From: Yersinia similis
GTDB taxonomy: Bacteria; Pseudomonadota; Gammaproteobacteria; Enterobacterales; Enterobacteriaceae
Assembly (NCBI RefSeq): GCF_001053095.1
Contig: NZ_CGBP01000003.1
Coordinates: forward strand, 206,605 to 270,604
Length of the DNA stretch: 64,000 nucleotides
Reading direction: 5' to 3'
A program made the position numbers and the translations under genes. Shown in pieces: positions 37,383 to 46,172 of this stretch (its first letter is position 1; each line of letters begins with the position of its first letter). Under the pieces are notes generated by a model that saw only the letters and a list, made by a program, of their open reading frames with translations, was not told the origin of the DNA and searched no databases.

Positions 37383-38181
37383 AATCGGCCACCTCAGCCA
37401 GCGCTATTGGCTTGCTGACAAATTGCTGTTCCGGCAATGCGGCCCATAGTGACTGCAACCATGGGCTACCACCGCTATTCTTCAATTCGTCAGCGCTCAG
37501 TGTTTCGTGCAACTCACCTTTATGTAACACCGCAATTTTATCGGCAAAACGTGCAGCCAACGCTAAATCATGCGTTACCCACAGAATACCGCGCCCCTGC
37601 TGACAGGAAGCACGCAGGTGCGTCAGTAACTGGCAAGCATGGTCTTCATCTAGCCATGAGGTAACTTCATCGGCCAGAATGTAGCGGGCATGGGTCAAGG
37701 TCGCGCAGCTGGTCAGCACCCGTTTCGCCATGCCGCCTGAGAGCTGACGAGGGAAATCATTTACCAGCCCCGGCGCAAGATTATAAGTTTGCAACTGCAT
37801 TGCGACATCTTCCAAACGCAGTTTTACACCACTTAATTGCGCTGCTCGGGTGATTTGTGAACCGACTTTAATCAGTGGGTTCAGAGCGCTGACGCCTTGG
37901 GGGACATAGCATAAGGTTTTACCTCGCTGCTCAATTTTATCGCGGGCGCACAGTACCTCACCATCGAGGATAATCTCACCATGGCAACGCATATTCTCCG
38001 GCAATAACCCCAAGACACTTTGGAGTAACAGGCTCTTGCCCTCTCCACTACCGCCGACCAATGCCACTAGTTCCCCCGGATTCACATCCAGAGAGATATG
38101 GCTTAACAAAGGGTGCCAGGTTTTCCGGCCCAACCAACGATAATGAGCGACATCAATGGCAAATTGGTCAAATCTCAGCAT
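37375..38181 (-). CDS. yntD: nickel ABC transporter ATP-binding protein YntD
   Basis: 268 residues from the ATG at 38179-38181, which overlaps the yntC stop as TGATG; GAGGAT lies upstream. The frame extends six codons upstream to a further ATG, less likely. Walker A VGGSGEGKS, signature LSGGMAKRVL (Met-Ala in place of the usual Gln/Glu-Arg), Walker B YILADEVTSWLD and switch VTHDLALAA. NikD/DppD type. Pairs with YntE on the YntBC permease. Confidence 0.92.
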   Translation of the reverse strand: MLRFDQFAIDVAHYRWLGRKTWHPLLSHISLDVNPGELVALVGGSGEGKSLLLQSVLGLLPENMRCHGEIILDGEVLCARDKIEQRGKTLCYVPQGVSALNPLIKVGSQITRAAQLSGVKLRLEDVAMQLQTYNLAPGLVNDFPRQLSGGMAKRVLTSCATLTHARYILADEVTSWLDEDHACQLLTHLRASCQQGRGILWVTHDLALAARFADKIAVLHKGELHETLSADELKNSGGSPWLQSLWAALPEQQFVSKPIALAEVADYA

Positions 38182-38987
38182 CAGGCTATCCTCACCCAAA
38201 GTTGTTGTAGTGATCGCGCGAACTGATCAAATATCAGCACCAACCCCACTAAAATCAAGCCGGGGAAAAATGCCAGCCACCATGACCCACTGCTCAGATA
38301 ACGCAAAGCATCGGCCAGTAATATCCCCAACGACGGCTCATGAGGCGCAAGCCCAAAGCCCAAAAAGCTGAGTGCGGCACTGTGCAACACCGCATGGGGG
38401 AACATCAACAGTGTGCCAACAATCCACTGTGGTAGTAATAACGGTAGCAGATGATGACGCCAACGGTAGAAATTACTGTTACCCAGCCGATGAGACAGCA
38501 TCACATAATCTGTCTCACGAATACGTAAGATCTCGGCGCGTAAAATCAAGGCCAGCTTAGGCCAGTGGGTTAATGCTACCGCCAGGATAACCCCTTGTTT
38601 CCCACCTCCTAGCGTGAAACAAATCAGGACTAACAGCAATAAATGAGGCAATGCCAACATACTGTCAATCAACCCACGGATCAGATAATCGAGGGTTTTA
38701 TTAACGGCGCATAAACTGGCCGTCAGCATGGCGAGCAGACCACTGGCAAATGCGGCAATCAGACCAATTTGCAAGCTTGTGGTCATTCCCTGAAAACAGC
38801 GCAGCCATAAATCGCGCCCCAAGCTGTCAGTACCAAACCAATAGGTCGTTGAAGGTGGTTGGCGGCGAGCCATTAAATCCATTGGAACTTCAGCGCCATA
38901 AATTAGCCAACCATAAACGATCAAAATAGATAATAAGGCCAGTGAGACAAACAGCCGGAACAAAGCCCGATTCGGGTTATAAGTCAT
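38181..38987 (-). CDS. yntC: nickel ABC transporter permease YntC
   Basis: 268-residue inner-membrane permease of the BPD family, NikC/DppC type. About six helices; the N-terminal segment FGTDSLGRDLWLRCFQGMTT is the typical start of C-type permeases and the cytoplasmic EAA-like loop LRAEILRIRETDYVMLSHRL is present. Overlaps yntB by four bases (ATGA). Forms the translocation pore with YntB. Confidence 0.92.
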   Translation of the reverse strand: MTYNPNRALFRLFVSLALLSILIVYGWLIYGAEVPMDLMARRQPPSTTYWFGTDSLGRDLWLRCFQGMTTSLQIGLIAAFASGLLAMLTASLCAVNKTLDYLIRGLIDSMLALPHLLLLVLICFTLGGGKQGVILAVALTHWPKLALILRAEILRIRETDYVMLSHRLGNSNFYRWRHHLLPLLLPQWIVGTLLMFPHAVLHSAALSFLGFGLAPHEPSLGILLADALRYLSSGSWWLAFFPGLILVGLVLIFDQFARSLQQLWVRIA

Positions 38988-39952
38988 AATTGCCGCACAG
39001 CCCCCCGGTTTAGACGGTGTAACAAGGCATTCGCAATGCTATTACCGCAAAAGACCAATATGGCGCAGAACATCACTATTCCCATCAATAGTGGAATGTC
39101 ACCATGCAGCCCGGCATCAATAGTCGCCTGCCCCAAACCGGGGTAGGCGAACACTTTTTCGGCCAATAAAGAACCACCCAGTAACTCGCCGACTGAAGCG
39201 AATTGCAGGCAGAGAGCAGGCGTAATGGCATGGCGTAAAATATGAAAGTTCACCAAAGGCCAGCCTTTATCCCCCTGCGCCTGTGCATAGCGAATAAACT
39301 CGCTATTCATCACTTCAGCCACTCTGGCGCGGGTATGCAGTGCAATGTTCCCAACCCCCAGCAACCCCAATGCTAGCATCGGTAAAATCAGGTGGTGAAG
39401 CTTGTCCCCCCAACTGGCGGTCTCGGCATGACTCCCAGGCGTCCATGCGCAGCAAATAGGTGCCCAATTGAGCTTCACCGCAAATAACGACAACAACAAT
39501 AGACCGATCCAAAAGGTGGGCAACGACGCCAATAAATAGGACAACGTTGAAATCAGGCGATCAGGCCAACGGTTGAGATAACGCCCAGCGGTCAATCCCA
39601 ATAGCAACCCGACAATTCCCGAAAATAGCCATGCCGATACCAATAACGCAAACGAGGTGGCAAAACGCTCACCGATAACCTGAGAAACCGGCGCGTTATA
39701 CAGCATCGAATAACCAAAATCCCCTTGTAGCACTTGAGTAAACCAATGCAGAAAACGTTGCCACAAAGGCAAATCCAGCCCCCAACGAGCCGCAATCAGT
39801 GGGTATTGCTCTGGCGGTACATGCAGTAAATCGCTACCAATATAGGCGCGTATAGGGTCAACAGGGGAAAAACTCAGCAACGTAAAGGTGCCTACTGCGG
39901 TGACCAGCAGCAGGCAAATTAAGCGCAGAGTAAACAGCGAGAGCTCCTTCAT
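38984..39952 (-). CDS. yntB: nickel ABC transporter permease YntB
   Basis: Inner-membrane permease, NikB/DppB type, 322 residues from the ATG at 39950-39952 (TAATG overlap with the yntA stop). An ATG five codons upstream at 39967 has slightly better spacing to a GGAA and cannot be excluded. N-terminal helix TLRLICLLLVTAVGTFTLLS, conserved DPIRAYIGSDLL and RWGLDLPLWQRFLHW, and the loop ARVAEVMNSEFIRYAQAQGD. Six helices. Intact. Confidence 0.92.
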   Translation of the reverse strand: MKELSLFTLRLICLLLVTAVGTFTLLSFSPVDPIRAYIGSDLLHVPPEQYPLIAARWGLDLPLWQRFLHWFTQVLQGDFGYSMLYNAPVSQVIGERFATSFALLVSAWLFSGIVGLLLGLTAGRYLNRWPDRLISTLSYLLASLPTFWIGLLLLSLFAVKLNWAPICCAWTPGSHAETASWGDKLHHLILPMLALGLLGVGNIALHTRARVAEVMNSEFIRYAQAQGDKGWPLVNFHILRHAITPALCLQFASVGELLGGSLLAEKVFAYPGLGQATIDAGLHGDIPLLMGIVMFCAILVFCGNSIANALLHRLNRGAVRQL

Positions 39953-41529
39953 TACTGACAGGTCCATTTCCAGCTATCAATACTATTGAGCAATGACCAG
40001 GAACCGTGAATTTCCGGTGTTCCTTTACCTAAATCAACGCAGTTATTGGCCAGATAGGTATGCTGGATGTTCAGCAACCATGCCCACGCAGCATCGCCAC
40101 GGATACCAGCACCGGTCGTCCCATCCCAATCCACCTGTTGCCAGAAGGGTACCGCTTGTTGCCAGGTAGGTGCATCCAACGCTTGTTGCAGATGCTTATC
40201 GACCATCGGATTCTTGTAGTAACCGGGGTTATAATATTCAATGCCAGCCGCATTACTGCTGTAATGATGATACAGCTCCATAGGATCAAGACTCCCCCAG
40301 CCAAATAAGGTTGGATTGGCGTGCATATTGCGCTCAACCGTTTCCCAACTGCCGGATTTTAAATCCACATCGATACCGATAGGTTTCAACATCGAGCGTA
40401 GCGCCTGTGCCAGATCTCGACGAGTAGTATCACCGCTGGTGTACCAAAGCGTTATCTTAGCCGGTAGGCCATTTTTTTCTCTGATACCTTGGCTATTAAG
40501 CTGCCAGCCCGCTTGCTCCAATATCTGTTTAGCTTTATCAATATCACCATCTTTAATCGCTGAATCAGGGTTATTCCATGGCAAGCCCTGCACACCGGTG
40601 TAGGCCGGAATAGCATGACCTTCCATGATTTGATCGGCCAATAATTGGCGATTAATCGCGTAGTTAATGGCACGACGGATAGCAACATCGGCGGTCACAT
40701 CATTGCCAATGGGGTAACCATGTGCGTCTTTTTTACCCGCAGGAGTGGTCGGGAACACAATGCCACGGTTTTCCACGCTTGGCCGGACCCATAACTTCAT
40801 GTTATTAACCGAGCCTACCGCCATGGAGGGCGGGATACGTACGACACCTAATTGCCCACTTTGCGCGGCAGCGAAGGCACTATCTTCATCGAGGAAAACA
40901 AAAATCAATTTATCAAAATCGTTCTTATTACCTGCGTAATAAGGGTTAGCTTCCACGATCATTTGCTGACCCGGCTGGAAACTCACTAAACGATAAGGAC
41001 CCGCGCCAATAGGGTTCTGTGCATAGGTTTTTGCATCGTATTTATCTGCTGAAACAATGCCCAATGAACCCAGCACATTCACAAATGTACTTTGTGGTGC
41101 TTTCAAGTGGATGCGAACATTAAGGGGATCGATAACTTCAGCGCTGAGGAAGTTCCCCATATCCACTTTCCCGCCACTGGCCGCGGCATTGTTGTAGGTA
41201 AAAGCCACATCTTTTGCGGTGAGAGGAGAGCCGTCGGAGAACTTGAGGTCAGGCTTAAGCGTCAGCAACCAAGTTTTGCCATCATCACTAGGCTGGTACT
41301 GGCTGAGCAACAGGCTATCCCAACTAAAATCTTCATTTTGTTTCAGCAACGGGCTGTGAAGTAATAGATAACTACCGTGACTCCAACCTAACATTGGGTC
41401 GAAACCTTCGGTTGGTTCATCACCGATAGCCAATTGCAGTGTGTGAGTTGCGGCACTGACTGGGACAGAAAAAACGCTCAATAACGCAGTTGCAACCAAG
41501 GTGTTTCGAAGCCATAGACGTCTAGACAT
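39952..41529 (-). CDS. yntA: nickel ABC transporter periplasmic binding protein YntA
   Basis: 525-residue SBP family 5 protein, the first gene of yntABCDE. Signal peptide about residues 1-26 (LVATALLSVFSVPVSA-A). Typical SBP_bac_5 motifs: LQLAIGDEPTEGFDPMLGWS, LKPDLKFSDGSPLTAKDVAF and IGAGPYRLVSF. Binds the nickel (or nickel complex) delivered to YntBC; function is by similarity to the described Yersinia Ynt system, as the family also includes peptide-binding proteins. ATG preceded by AAGGAAG. Confidence 0.92.
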   Translation of the reverse strand: MSRRLWLRNTLVATALLSVFSVPVSAATHTLQLAIGDEPTEGFDPMLGWSHGSYLLLHSPLLKQNEDFSWDSLLLSQYQPSDDGKTWLLTLKPDLKFSDGSPLTAKDVAFTYNNAAASGGKVDMGNFLSAEVIDPLNVRIHLKAPQSTFVNVLGSLGIVSADKYDAKTYAQNPIGAGPYRLVSFQPGQQMIVEANPYYAGNKNDFDKLIFVFLDEDSAFAAAQSGQLGVVRIPPSMAVGSVNNMKLWVRPSVENRGIVFPTTPAGKKDAHGYPIGNDVTADVAIRRAINYAINRQLLADQIMEGHAIPAYTGVQGLPWNNPDSAIKDGDIDKAKQILEQAGWQLNSQGIREKNGLPAKITLWYTSGDTTRRDLAQALRSMLKPIGIDVDLKSGSWETVERNMHANPTLFGWGSLDPMELYHHYSSNAAGIEYYNPGYYKNPMVDKHLQQALDAPTWQQAVPFWQQVDWDGTTGAGIRGDAAWAWLLNIQHTYLANNCVDLGKGTPEIHGSWSLLNSIDSWKWTCQ

Positions 41530-42169
41530 TAATCTTCCTTTGATAATTCAATCAGCGAATATAAGTGATTGTCTGTCAGGCACAGACTCAACGCGTTATT
41601 AAGCGTAGCACTAAACATAAATATGGGTAATGCATACCTACAACAGCATTAGAGTCTAATTCTTACCCTTAGCGAGGGAATATTGAAGCAGTTAATCTAT
41701 AAAGATAAGAATTATATGATAAAAATCAAAATAAAATCAGACTAAAATAAAATAGATAAATATGAAATTGATCTACAACCCAAAAAAAGACAAATAAATT
41801 TTTCTTATACTGTTCAATATGACATCTGATTAAGATACTTACCTATTGGTAACGAAGAAACAAAAGCCTCAGGCTATTGATTAGCTGGATTATTATTCTC
41901 ACGCTTGTTTATTAAATGAATTACCCACGGTAATAGTATTATTATCCCCACCTAAATCAGCCTGTTTTTGAACAACCGAAAGGCATCAGGCAAAAACTCA
42001 TTGGTATTACAACCAAGAAAATGAGCCGATATAAATGAGTTGGTTCAGGTGAACATATTTAATGAAATGAGTTTAAGAATAGTTAACATGGCGAGAACAT
42101 CAAGCAAGAGGAAGGGAGATAGAAGATAACAAGAGTTACAATTTGTTTTATAGCCCCAAAAAAATAATA
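41530..42169. other. intergenic region upstream of yntA
   Basis: About 640 bp, AT-rich, no gene. Contains the yntA promoter on its left side. No ERIC core and no clear NikR- or Fur-type operator was recognised. Confidence 0.4.
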
Positions 42170-42196
42170 AAAAAAACCCCGTCAAAAGACGAGGCT
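42170..42196 (-). terminator. terminator of the cold-shock gene
   Basis: Stem CCTCGTC/GACGGGG with TTTT loop and one G-U pair, followed on the minus strand by seven T. Confidence 0.9.
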
Positions 42197-42239
42197 TCTA
42201 AATCTATTTACAGCTAAACGTTAACAACATTAATGTGAA

Positions 42240-42452
42240 TTACAGTGCTACAACGTTTACAGCTGAAGGGCCTTTTTGGCCTTGCTCGATGCTGAACTCA
42301 ACGTTCTGGCCTTCATCAAGAGTTTTGTAGTCATTACCCTGGATTGCAGAGAAATGTACAAATACATCTTTGCTGCCGTCTGCAGGAGAAATAAAACCGA
42401 AACCTTTACCAGCATCAAACCATTTTACTAAACCAGTCATTTTATTAGACAT
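42240..42452 (-). CDS. cold-shock-domain protein (CspE/CspC type)
   Basis: 70 residues from the ATG at 42450-42452 (GAAGGAAAT upstream); the frame extends ten codons upstream without similarity. The RNP-1 motif KGFGFISP and RNP-2 motif DVFVHFSAI are exact, with the leading [17 protein letters not shown] of the family. RNA chaperone/antiterminator. The paralogue (CspA, B, C, E, ...) cannot be named from sequence alone; synteny does not help here. Followed by a strong terminator. Confidence 0.93.
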   Translation of the reverse strand: MSNKMTGLVKWFDAGKGFGFISPADGSKDVFVHFSAIQGNDYKTLDEGQNVEFSIEQGQKGPSAVNVVAL

Positions 42453-42905
42453 AAATATATTTCCTTCATTATTTTGTGCCACTACATGGCAATTGAGGTC
42501 TGCTTGAGTTACTTATGGGGGCACAAAAGAAGGTAATTCGTCGGAGAAGTGATGTCTAAAAAATATCGCTTTAACTAGGAACTCTTTACTTTAAATGGCT
42601 TACATAAATAGGTCTGTGCTACAAACCGATGACGCTATTAACGCATGATAAGACACTAATAGCAAGGCTTAATTATTACACCTGCGAATAGGTGACAAAG
42701 AAATAAATTGTGTATCCGTGGTGACAAACGGACGATAATGCATCAATTGACTGACTCCACGATCGGTCGATCCACAATATCGGTTCACCCATAATTCGTC
42801 GGTTAACCCACAAGCAGGAAGACAAGACAGAGTTGATGGATGAGGTTATGCTCAGATTTCGTTATACTGCCACCGGAAATCGAAAGACGCCATAAAGGAA
42901 AAGCA
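42453..42905. other. region between the csp gene and the MbeD-like gene
   Basis: About 450 bp, divergent promoters. Csp genes often have long structured leaders, so part of it is probably 5' UTR of the csp transcript. At 42740-42805 short direct repeats of CGRTCGGT.GAYCCAC are visible (CGATCGGTCGATCCAC and ATCGGTTCACCCAT and GTCGGTTAACCCAC). Confidence 0.4.
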
Positions 42906-43244
42906 ATGACAATGCGTGAGCTTGAAGTACAATTTCTCAAAGCAATGAGTGAGTTGCAGTCAACTTTTGAGAAACAGCATAAAACATGGCAATCAAGCTA
43001 TAATGCGTTGCAATATGAGCTGGAACAATCAAAAGCCCGGGAAAGTGCATTGCGGGTGAAGAATGAGATGCTGCTAAGAAAACTCAATACGGCAAATACA
43101 TTACCGGAACAGCATTCGCTGGTCAGGCAAATGAAAATTCTGGGGGCACACCTTGATGCTCTGGCGAAAGATGCTGCCGCGTTTAATCTTCACCTGAATA
43201 GCCAGTACAAAAACACTGATAACTTCAGTGGCGATAATACGTGA
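42906..43244 (+). CDS. coiled-coil protein, MbeD/MobD-like
   Basis: 112 residues from ATG 42906 (AAAGGAAAAG upstream); the frame extends 22 codons upstream but that part lacks a ribosome site. N-terminus MTMRELEVQFLKAMSELQST and the following heptad pattern (about residues 10-75) resemble the MbeD/MobD family of plasmid mobilisation/entry-exclusion proteins, although no other mobilisation gene is present. The similarity is judged by eye and modest. Cytoplasmic coiled coil; function unknown. Confidence 0.55.
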   Translation: MTMRELEVQFLKAMSELQSTFEKQHKTWQSSYNALQYELEQSKARESALRVKNEMLLRKLNTANTLPEQHSLVRQMKILGAHLDALAKDAAAFNLHLNSQYKNTDNFSGDNT

Positions 43245-43372
43245 TTACTTTGTTGATGTTGTCTATTTATGGCAATTTAATAACTTATGACAAGTTAACA
43301 ACTTATCGTAATTTAACAACCCGATAATTTTACATTGCTAAATTCATCTTCTATGGCGTAAAGAAACCTTAA

Positions 43373-43822
43373 ATGACGTGGATAATTATTGCTGTTTTGA
43401 TCGTGGTTTTTATTGTGGGCTATCGTATATTGACATCAGACACCCGAAAAGCCATAGACACAATTTCTAACTTACTGAAAATAAAGCCGATTTATATTGA
43501 ATCGATGTTGCAAGAAATGGGGCCACGCCAAACCCAAATGTTTATTCGCTCCACCAGCAATGGCTATGCAGAAGATGTTAGAAAAGCAGCTTATTTAGTT
43601 TTTATTTATCATACTTTTATCAAAAACCCTTCGGATGAAAATGTAGAACTGTGGCGAAATACCCTAATCCGTGCACATATCTCCCCTATTCTATCAGCAG
43701 AGCATACCGACGCCGCTTTGTTTTATTTTGCCGAACTGGATTTAGATGCCTTTGAATTGGCGCAATTTCGCCGTCATTATAATCTGCATTTTAATCCGGA
43801 ACCTGACACCCTGCTTCATTAG
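43373..43822 (+). CDS. YicN-like DUF1198 membrane-anchored protein
   Basis: 149 residues, E. coli YicN is 150. N-terminal helix about 3-20 (WIIIAVLIVVFIVGYRIL) followed by LTSDTRKAIDTISNLLKIKP, then a soluble part with ESMLQEMGPRQTQMFIRST and C-terminal QFRRHYNLHFNPEPDTLLH. Correspondence with YicN runs over the full length (start WI..A...VF.VG.R.LTS..RKAI, end RYN..F.P). Function unknown. ATG 43373; the preceding 130 bp is AT-rich. Confidence 0.8.
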   Translation: MTWIIIAVLIVVFIVGYRILTSDTRKAIDTISNLLKIKPIYIESMLQEMGPRQTQMFIRSTSNGYAEDVRKAAYLVFIYHTFIKNPSDENVELWRNTLIRAHISPILSAEHTDAALFYFAELDLDAFELAQFRRHYNLHFNPEPDTLLH

Positions 43823-43919
43823 TGATGCTCGATTACTTACCCGTTAGCATCGTGGATGTGGCTGCATTATTATCTGATTTTCTCGCTACATCAGATAGGC
43901 CGTCAGCCTTATCATGGCG

Positions 43920-44255
43920 CTATTCGAACATCCGGTCTAAGAAATTTAGTAGCAGCTCTCTTGAACTAAAACCATGAGCAATACCATAATACTCACCGAC
44001 AGCACCAACTAAATAGAGAGGAAATTCAATATATTTATTACTGGTTTTAATTAATGCTGTAGGCATCGACAACCCGATGCTCTTATCTTTTTGAGATGGA
44101 TGAATAACTAATGCCGTTCGGCCCATATAGGATTCACGATTAACATAAACATAATGCCTTCCCTTTTGATAACCGTAAGCTTCATTAACTGTATATACAC
44201 GTTCAAAACCCGCATTTTCCAAAACTTTAGCGACTTCATCAGGTCTCAGATACAT
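43920..44255 (-). CDS. conserved small protein, DUF2002-like
   Basis: 111 residues starting MYLRPDEVAKVLENAGFERV, with AYGYQKGRHYVYVNRESYMG, RTALVIHP and GFSSRELLLNFLDRMFE. This start and the YVYVNRE..MGRTALVIHP block match a conserved enterobacterial family (I believe DUF2002; assignment from memory). Soluble, basic, possibly nucleic acid binding, but no function is known to me. Convergent with the YicN-like gene. ATG preceded by weak site TTAGGAC. Confidence 0.65.
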   Translation of the reverse strand: MYLRPDEVAKVLENAGFERVYTVNEAYGYQKGRHYVYVNRESYMGRTALVIHPSQKDKSIGLSMPTALIKTSNKYIEFPLYLVGAVGEYYGIAHGFSSRELLLNFLDRMFE

Positions 44256-44669
44256 AAATTGTCCTAATTTTAAGTATTCTTATAATTTACTATCCCATTA
44301 AAAAAATACATTAAACAGAAATTTGTCATTTCATTAAGCCATTTAGGAATTTTCTTTTTTGTAACAAAAAATAAGAAACGTATATTTGTGTAATTATTTT
44401 TTATAATTAATAATTGTAATATTAATAAAATACCAAACTAAATAATCAATGCTTAGCTTAAATTAATGGGTATGCAATTAACTGACTATACCTCAAATAA
44501 TGGTTTACGTCAGTGATTCAGGTGAGTGAAAGCGCTTAATATTGCAGAAACGGAAAGTCAGAAAAGGATAAAAATATCAGTTAAAACAGCGTATTGAAAA
44601 CGCCCCACCATACTATTGCGCTGAAAATAAATTCGAACTAAGAGTGATTAATCATGATGATTAACTTAT
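44256..44669. other. AT-rich intergenic region with degenerate repeat
   Basis: About 410 bp with no gene. From 44490 to 44570 a degenerate ERIC-type half element can be seen (CTCAAATAATGG and TCAGTGATTCAGGTGAGTGA). A near palindrome TTAATCATGATGATTAA lies at 44648-44664. Confidence 0.4.
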
Positions 44670-44694
44670 AAAAAAAACCCACAATTAAGTGGGT
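44670..44694 (-). terminator. terminator of asr
   Basis: Stem ACCCAC/GTGGGT type (CCCAC/GTGGG) with a short AT loop, followed by seven T on the minus strand, 40 bp past the asr stop. Confidence 0.85.
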
Positions 44695-44733
44695 GATTGG
44701 GATTAACCTGATGATACAACCTCTGGGGCGACC

Positions 44734-45030
44734 TTATGCTGCTGGTGCCGCTACTGGTTTTTTAGCCGCCTTATGGTGCTTTTTTGCTGCCTGTGCTTTT
44801 TGAGTTGATGCTTTTTTCTCGTGTTTCTTAGCAGCCTGCGCTTTCTGCTCTGCGGCTTTCTTCGTCACTTTATGTTTTTGATGTTGAGTTGTCTTAGCTG
44901 AAGCGGCAGGAGTGGCTGTCGTACTGGTTGCGGCAGGGGCTGGTGTAGCCGTTACCGTAGTGTCAGCAGCGAAAGCAACTGAAGATAGACCCAGGGTGGC
45001 TGCAACAATTAATGCTAATACTTTTTTCAT
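44734..45030 (-). CDS. asr: acid shock protein Asr
   Basis: 98-residue precursor from the ATG at 45028-45030 (GAGGAT upstream). Signal peptide [19 protein letters not shown] (cut near residue 21), then an Ala/Thr/Pro-rich stretch and a Lys/His/Ala-rich tail with repeated KAQAAKKH units ([11 protein letters not shown] and [11 protein letters not shown]). Periplasmic basic protein induced at acid pH in enterobacteria, where RstAB/PhoBR control it. The frame extends 23 codons upstream without signal character. Isolated gene. Confidence 0.92.
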   Translation of the reverse strand: MKKVLALIVAATLGLSSVAFAADTTVTATPAPAATSTTATPAASAKTTQHQKHKVTKKAAEQKAQAAKKHEKKASTQKAQAAKKHHKAAKKPVAAPAA

Positions 45031-45346
45031 TTTCAAATCCTCAGAGTTTGTTTCGCTAAGCCCCCAATGGGGCCGTTGGAATAAATCATAGAGGAACAAG
45101 ATTTGCCTTTCCGTGAGTCATTGGTTTCGCTAAGTAACCAAATGTACAGCCTGGTCGTAATGGCCGAGTCCAGTAAATGTTCTGATCTAGTAAAAAATTG
45201 GCACGACTCATAACCGATATCATCTCTAAGCTCCCCTTTCCTTGTTCTGCAATAAAATATTTTCACCCAACTCAATGTCCCCAAATTCTGCTGTCAGCCC
45301 CGTGCTGACGGCCTTATCTCTGAATAGCGGGTTAAATAGGCACAAA

Positions 45347-45393
45347 TAACTACATGTGGTGTGGTTGAATTAAATAATCACTACATATAGTAT
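45347..45393 (+). promoter_or_regulatory. pair of NrdR-box-like sites upstream of nrdHIEF
   Basis: TAACTACATGTGGTGT (45347-45362) and TCACTACATATAGTAT (45378-45393) agree at 11 of 16 positions and resemble the NrdR box consensus ACAC.ATAT.T.GTGT. Their start-to-start distance is 31 bp, three helical turns, as reported for NrdR operator pairs in nrd promoters. About 125 bp upstream of nrdH. Confidence 0.65.
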
Positions 45394-45517
45394 TTTGTCA
45401 TCACTTACGGAAATGAATACGCAGATGATAATCATAGGCCACTGTGGTACGTCATACGTACCCCATAGCAGCCTGAAGGGTATGATTTTCCTTTAACATA
45501 AAAGGTAAATACGAATC

Positions 45518-45754
45518 ATGAGTATTATTATTTACAGCAAACCTGACTGTGTCCAGTGTAATGCCACCTACCGGGCATTCGACAGACAAGGCATCCCATA
45601 TCAAGTCATTGATTTAACAGAAGATGAGCAGGCACTAAACCATGTCAAATCGTTGGGTTATCAGCAAGTTCCCGTGATTGTGGCAGGAGATGAGCATTGG
45701 TCAGGCTTCCACCCGGATAAGATTAATGCACTGGTTCAGGCGGTCAGTGTCTGA
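45518..45754 (+). CDS. nrdH: glutaredoxin-like protein NrdH
   Basis: 78-residue electron donor for the class Ib ribonucleotide reductase, reduced by thioredoxin reductase. Redox motif CVQC at residues 11-14 ([15 protein letters not shown]) and the cis-Pro/GDEHWSGF segment that distinguishes NrdH from glutaredoxins. ATG with AAAGG upstream. First gene of nrdHIEF; nrdI starts 13 bp after its stop. Confidence 0.97.
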   Translation: MSIIIYSKPDCVQCNATYRAFDRQGIPYQVIDLTEDEQALNHVKSLGYQQVPVIVAGDEHWSGFHPDKINALVQAVSV

Positions 45755-45767
45755 TGAGGTCGAAGAT

Positions 45768-46172
45768 ATGAATCCGCTGGTTTATTTCTCCAGCAGCTCG
45801 GAGAACTCCCATCGTTTTGTCGAAAAACTACAACTACCCGCCATCCGGATCCCTATTGCCGGGGCGCGGGCAAAACTACGGGTCGAGCAGCCCTATATTT
45901 TGCTGGTACCCAGCTACGGGGGGGGCAGCCCGGTTGGCGCGGTGCCTATTCAGGTCATTCGGTTCCTGAACGATGTTCATAACCGTTCATTGATCCGCGG
46001 TGTTATTGCCGCGGGCAACACTAATTTTGGCGACGCCTACTGTCTGGCGGGGGATATTATCTCTCACAAGTGTCAGGTTCCTTACCTGTATCGCTTTGAA
46101 CTCCTGGGTACAGCAGAAGATGTGGCAAACGTTCGCAAGGGAGTAACTGAATTTTGGCAACGACAAAACTGA
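45768..46172 (+). CDS. nrdI: flavodoxin-like protein NrdI
   Basis: FMN protein that supplies the oxidant for assembly of the dimanganese-tyrosyl cofactor in NrdF. 134 residues from ATG 45768; the frame begins 30 codons earlier inside nrdH, which is rejected. Flavodoxin-type loop [36 protein letters not shown] and [19 protein letters not shown]. The stop overlaps the nrdE start by 19 bases. Confidence 0.96.
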   Translation: MNPLVYFSSSSENSHRFVEKLQLPAIRIPIAGARAKLRVEQPYILLVPSYGGGSPVGAVPIQVIRFLNDVHNRSLIRGVIAAGNTNFGDAYCLAGDIISHKCQVPYLYRFELLGTAEDVANVRKGVTEFWQRQN

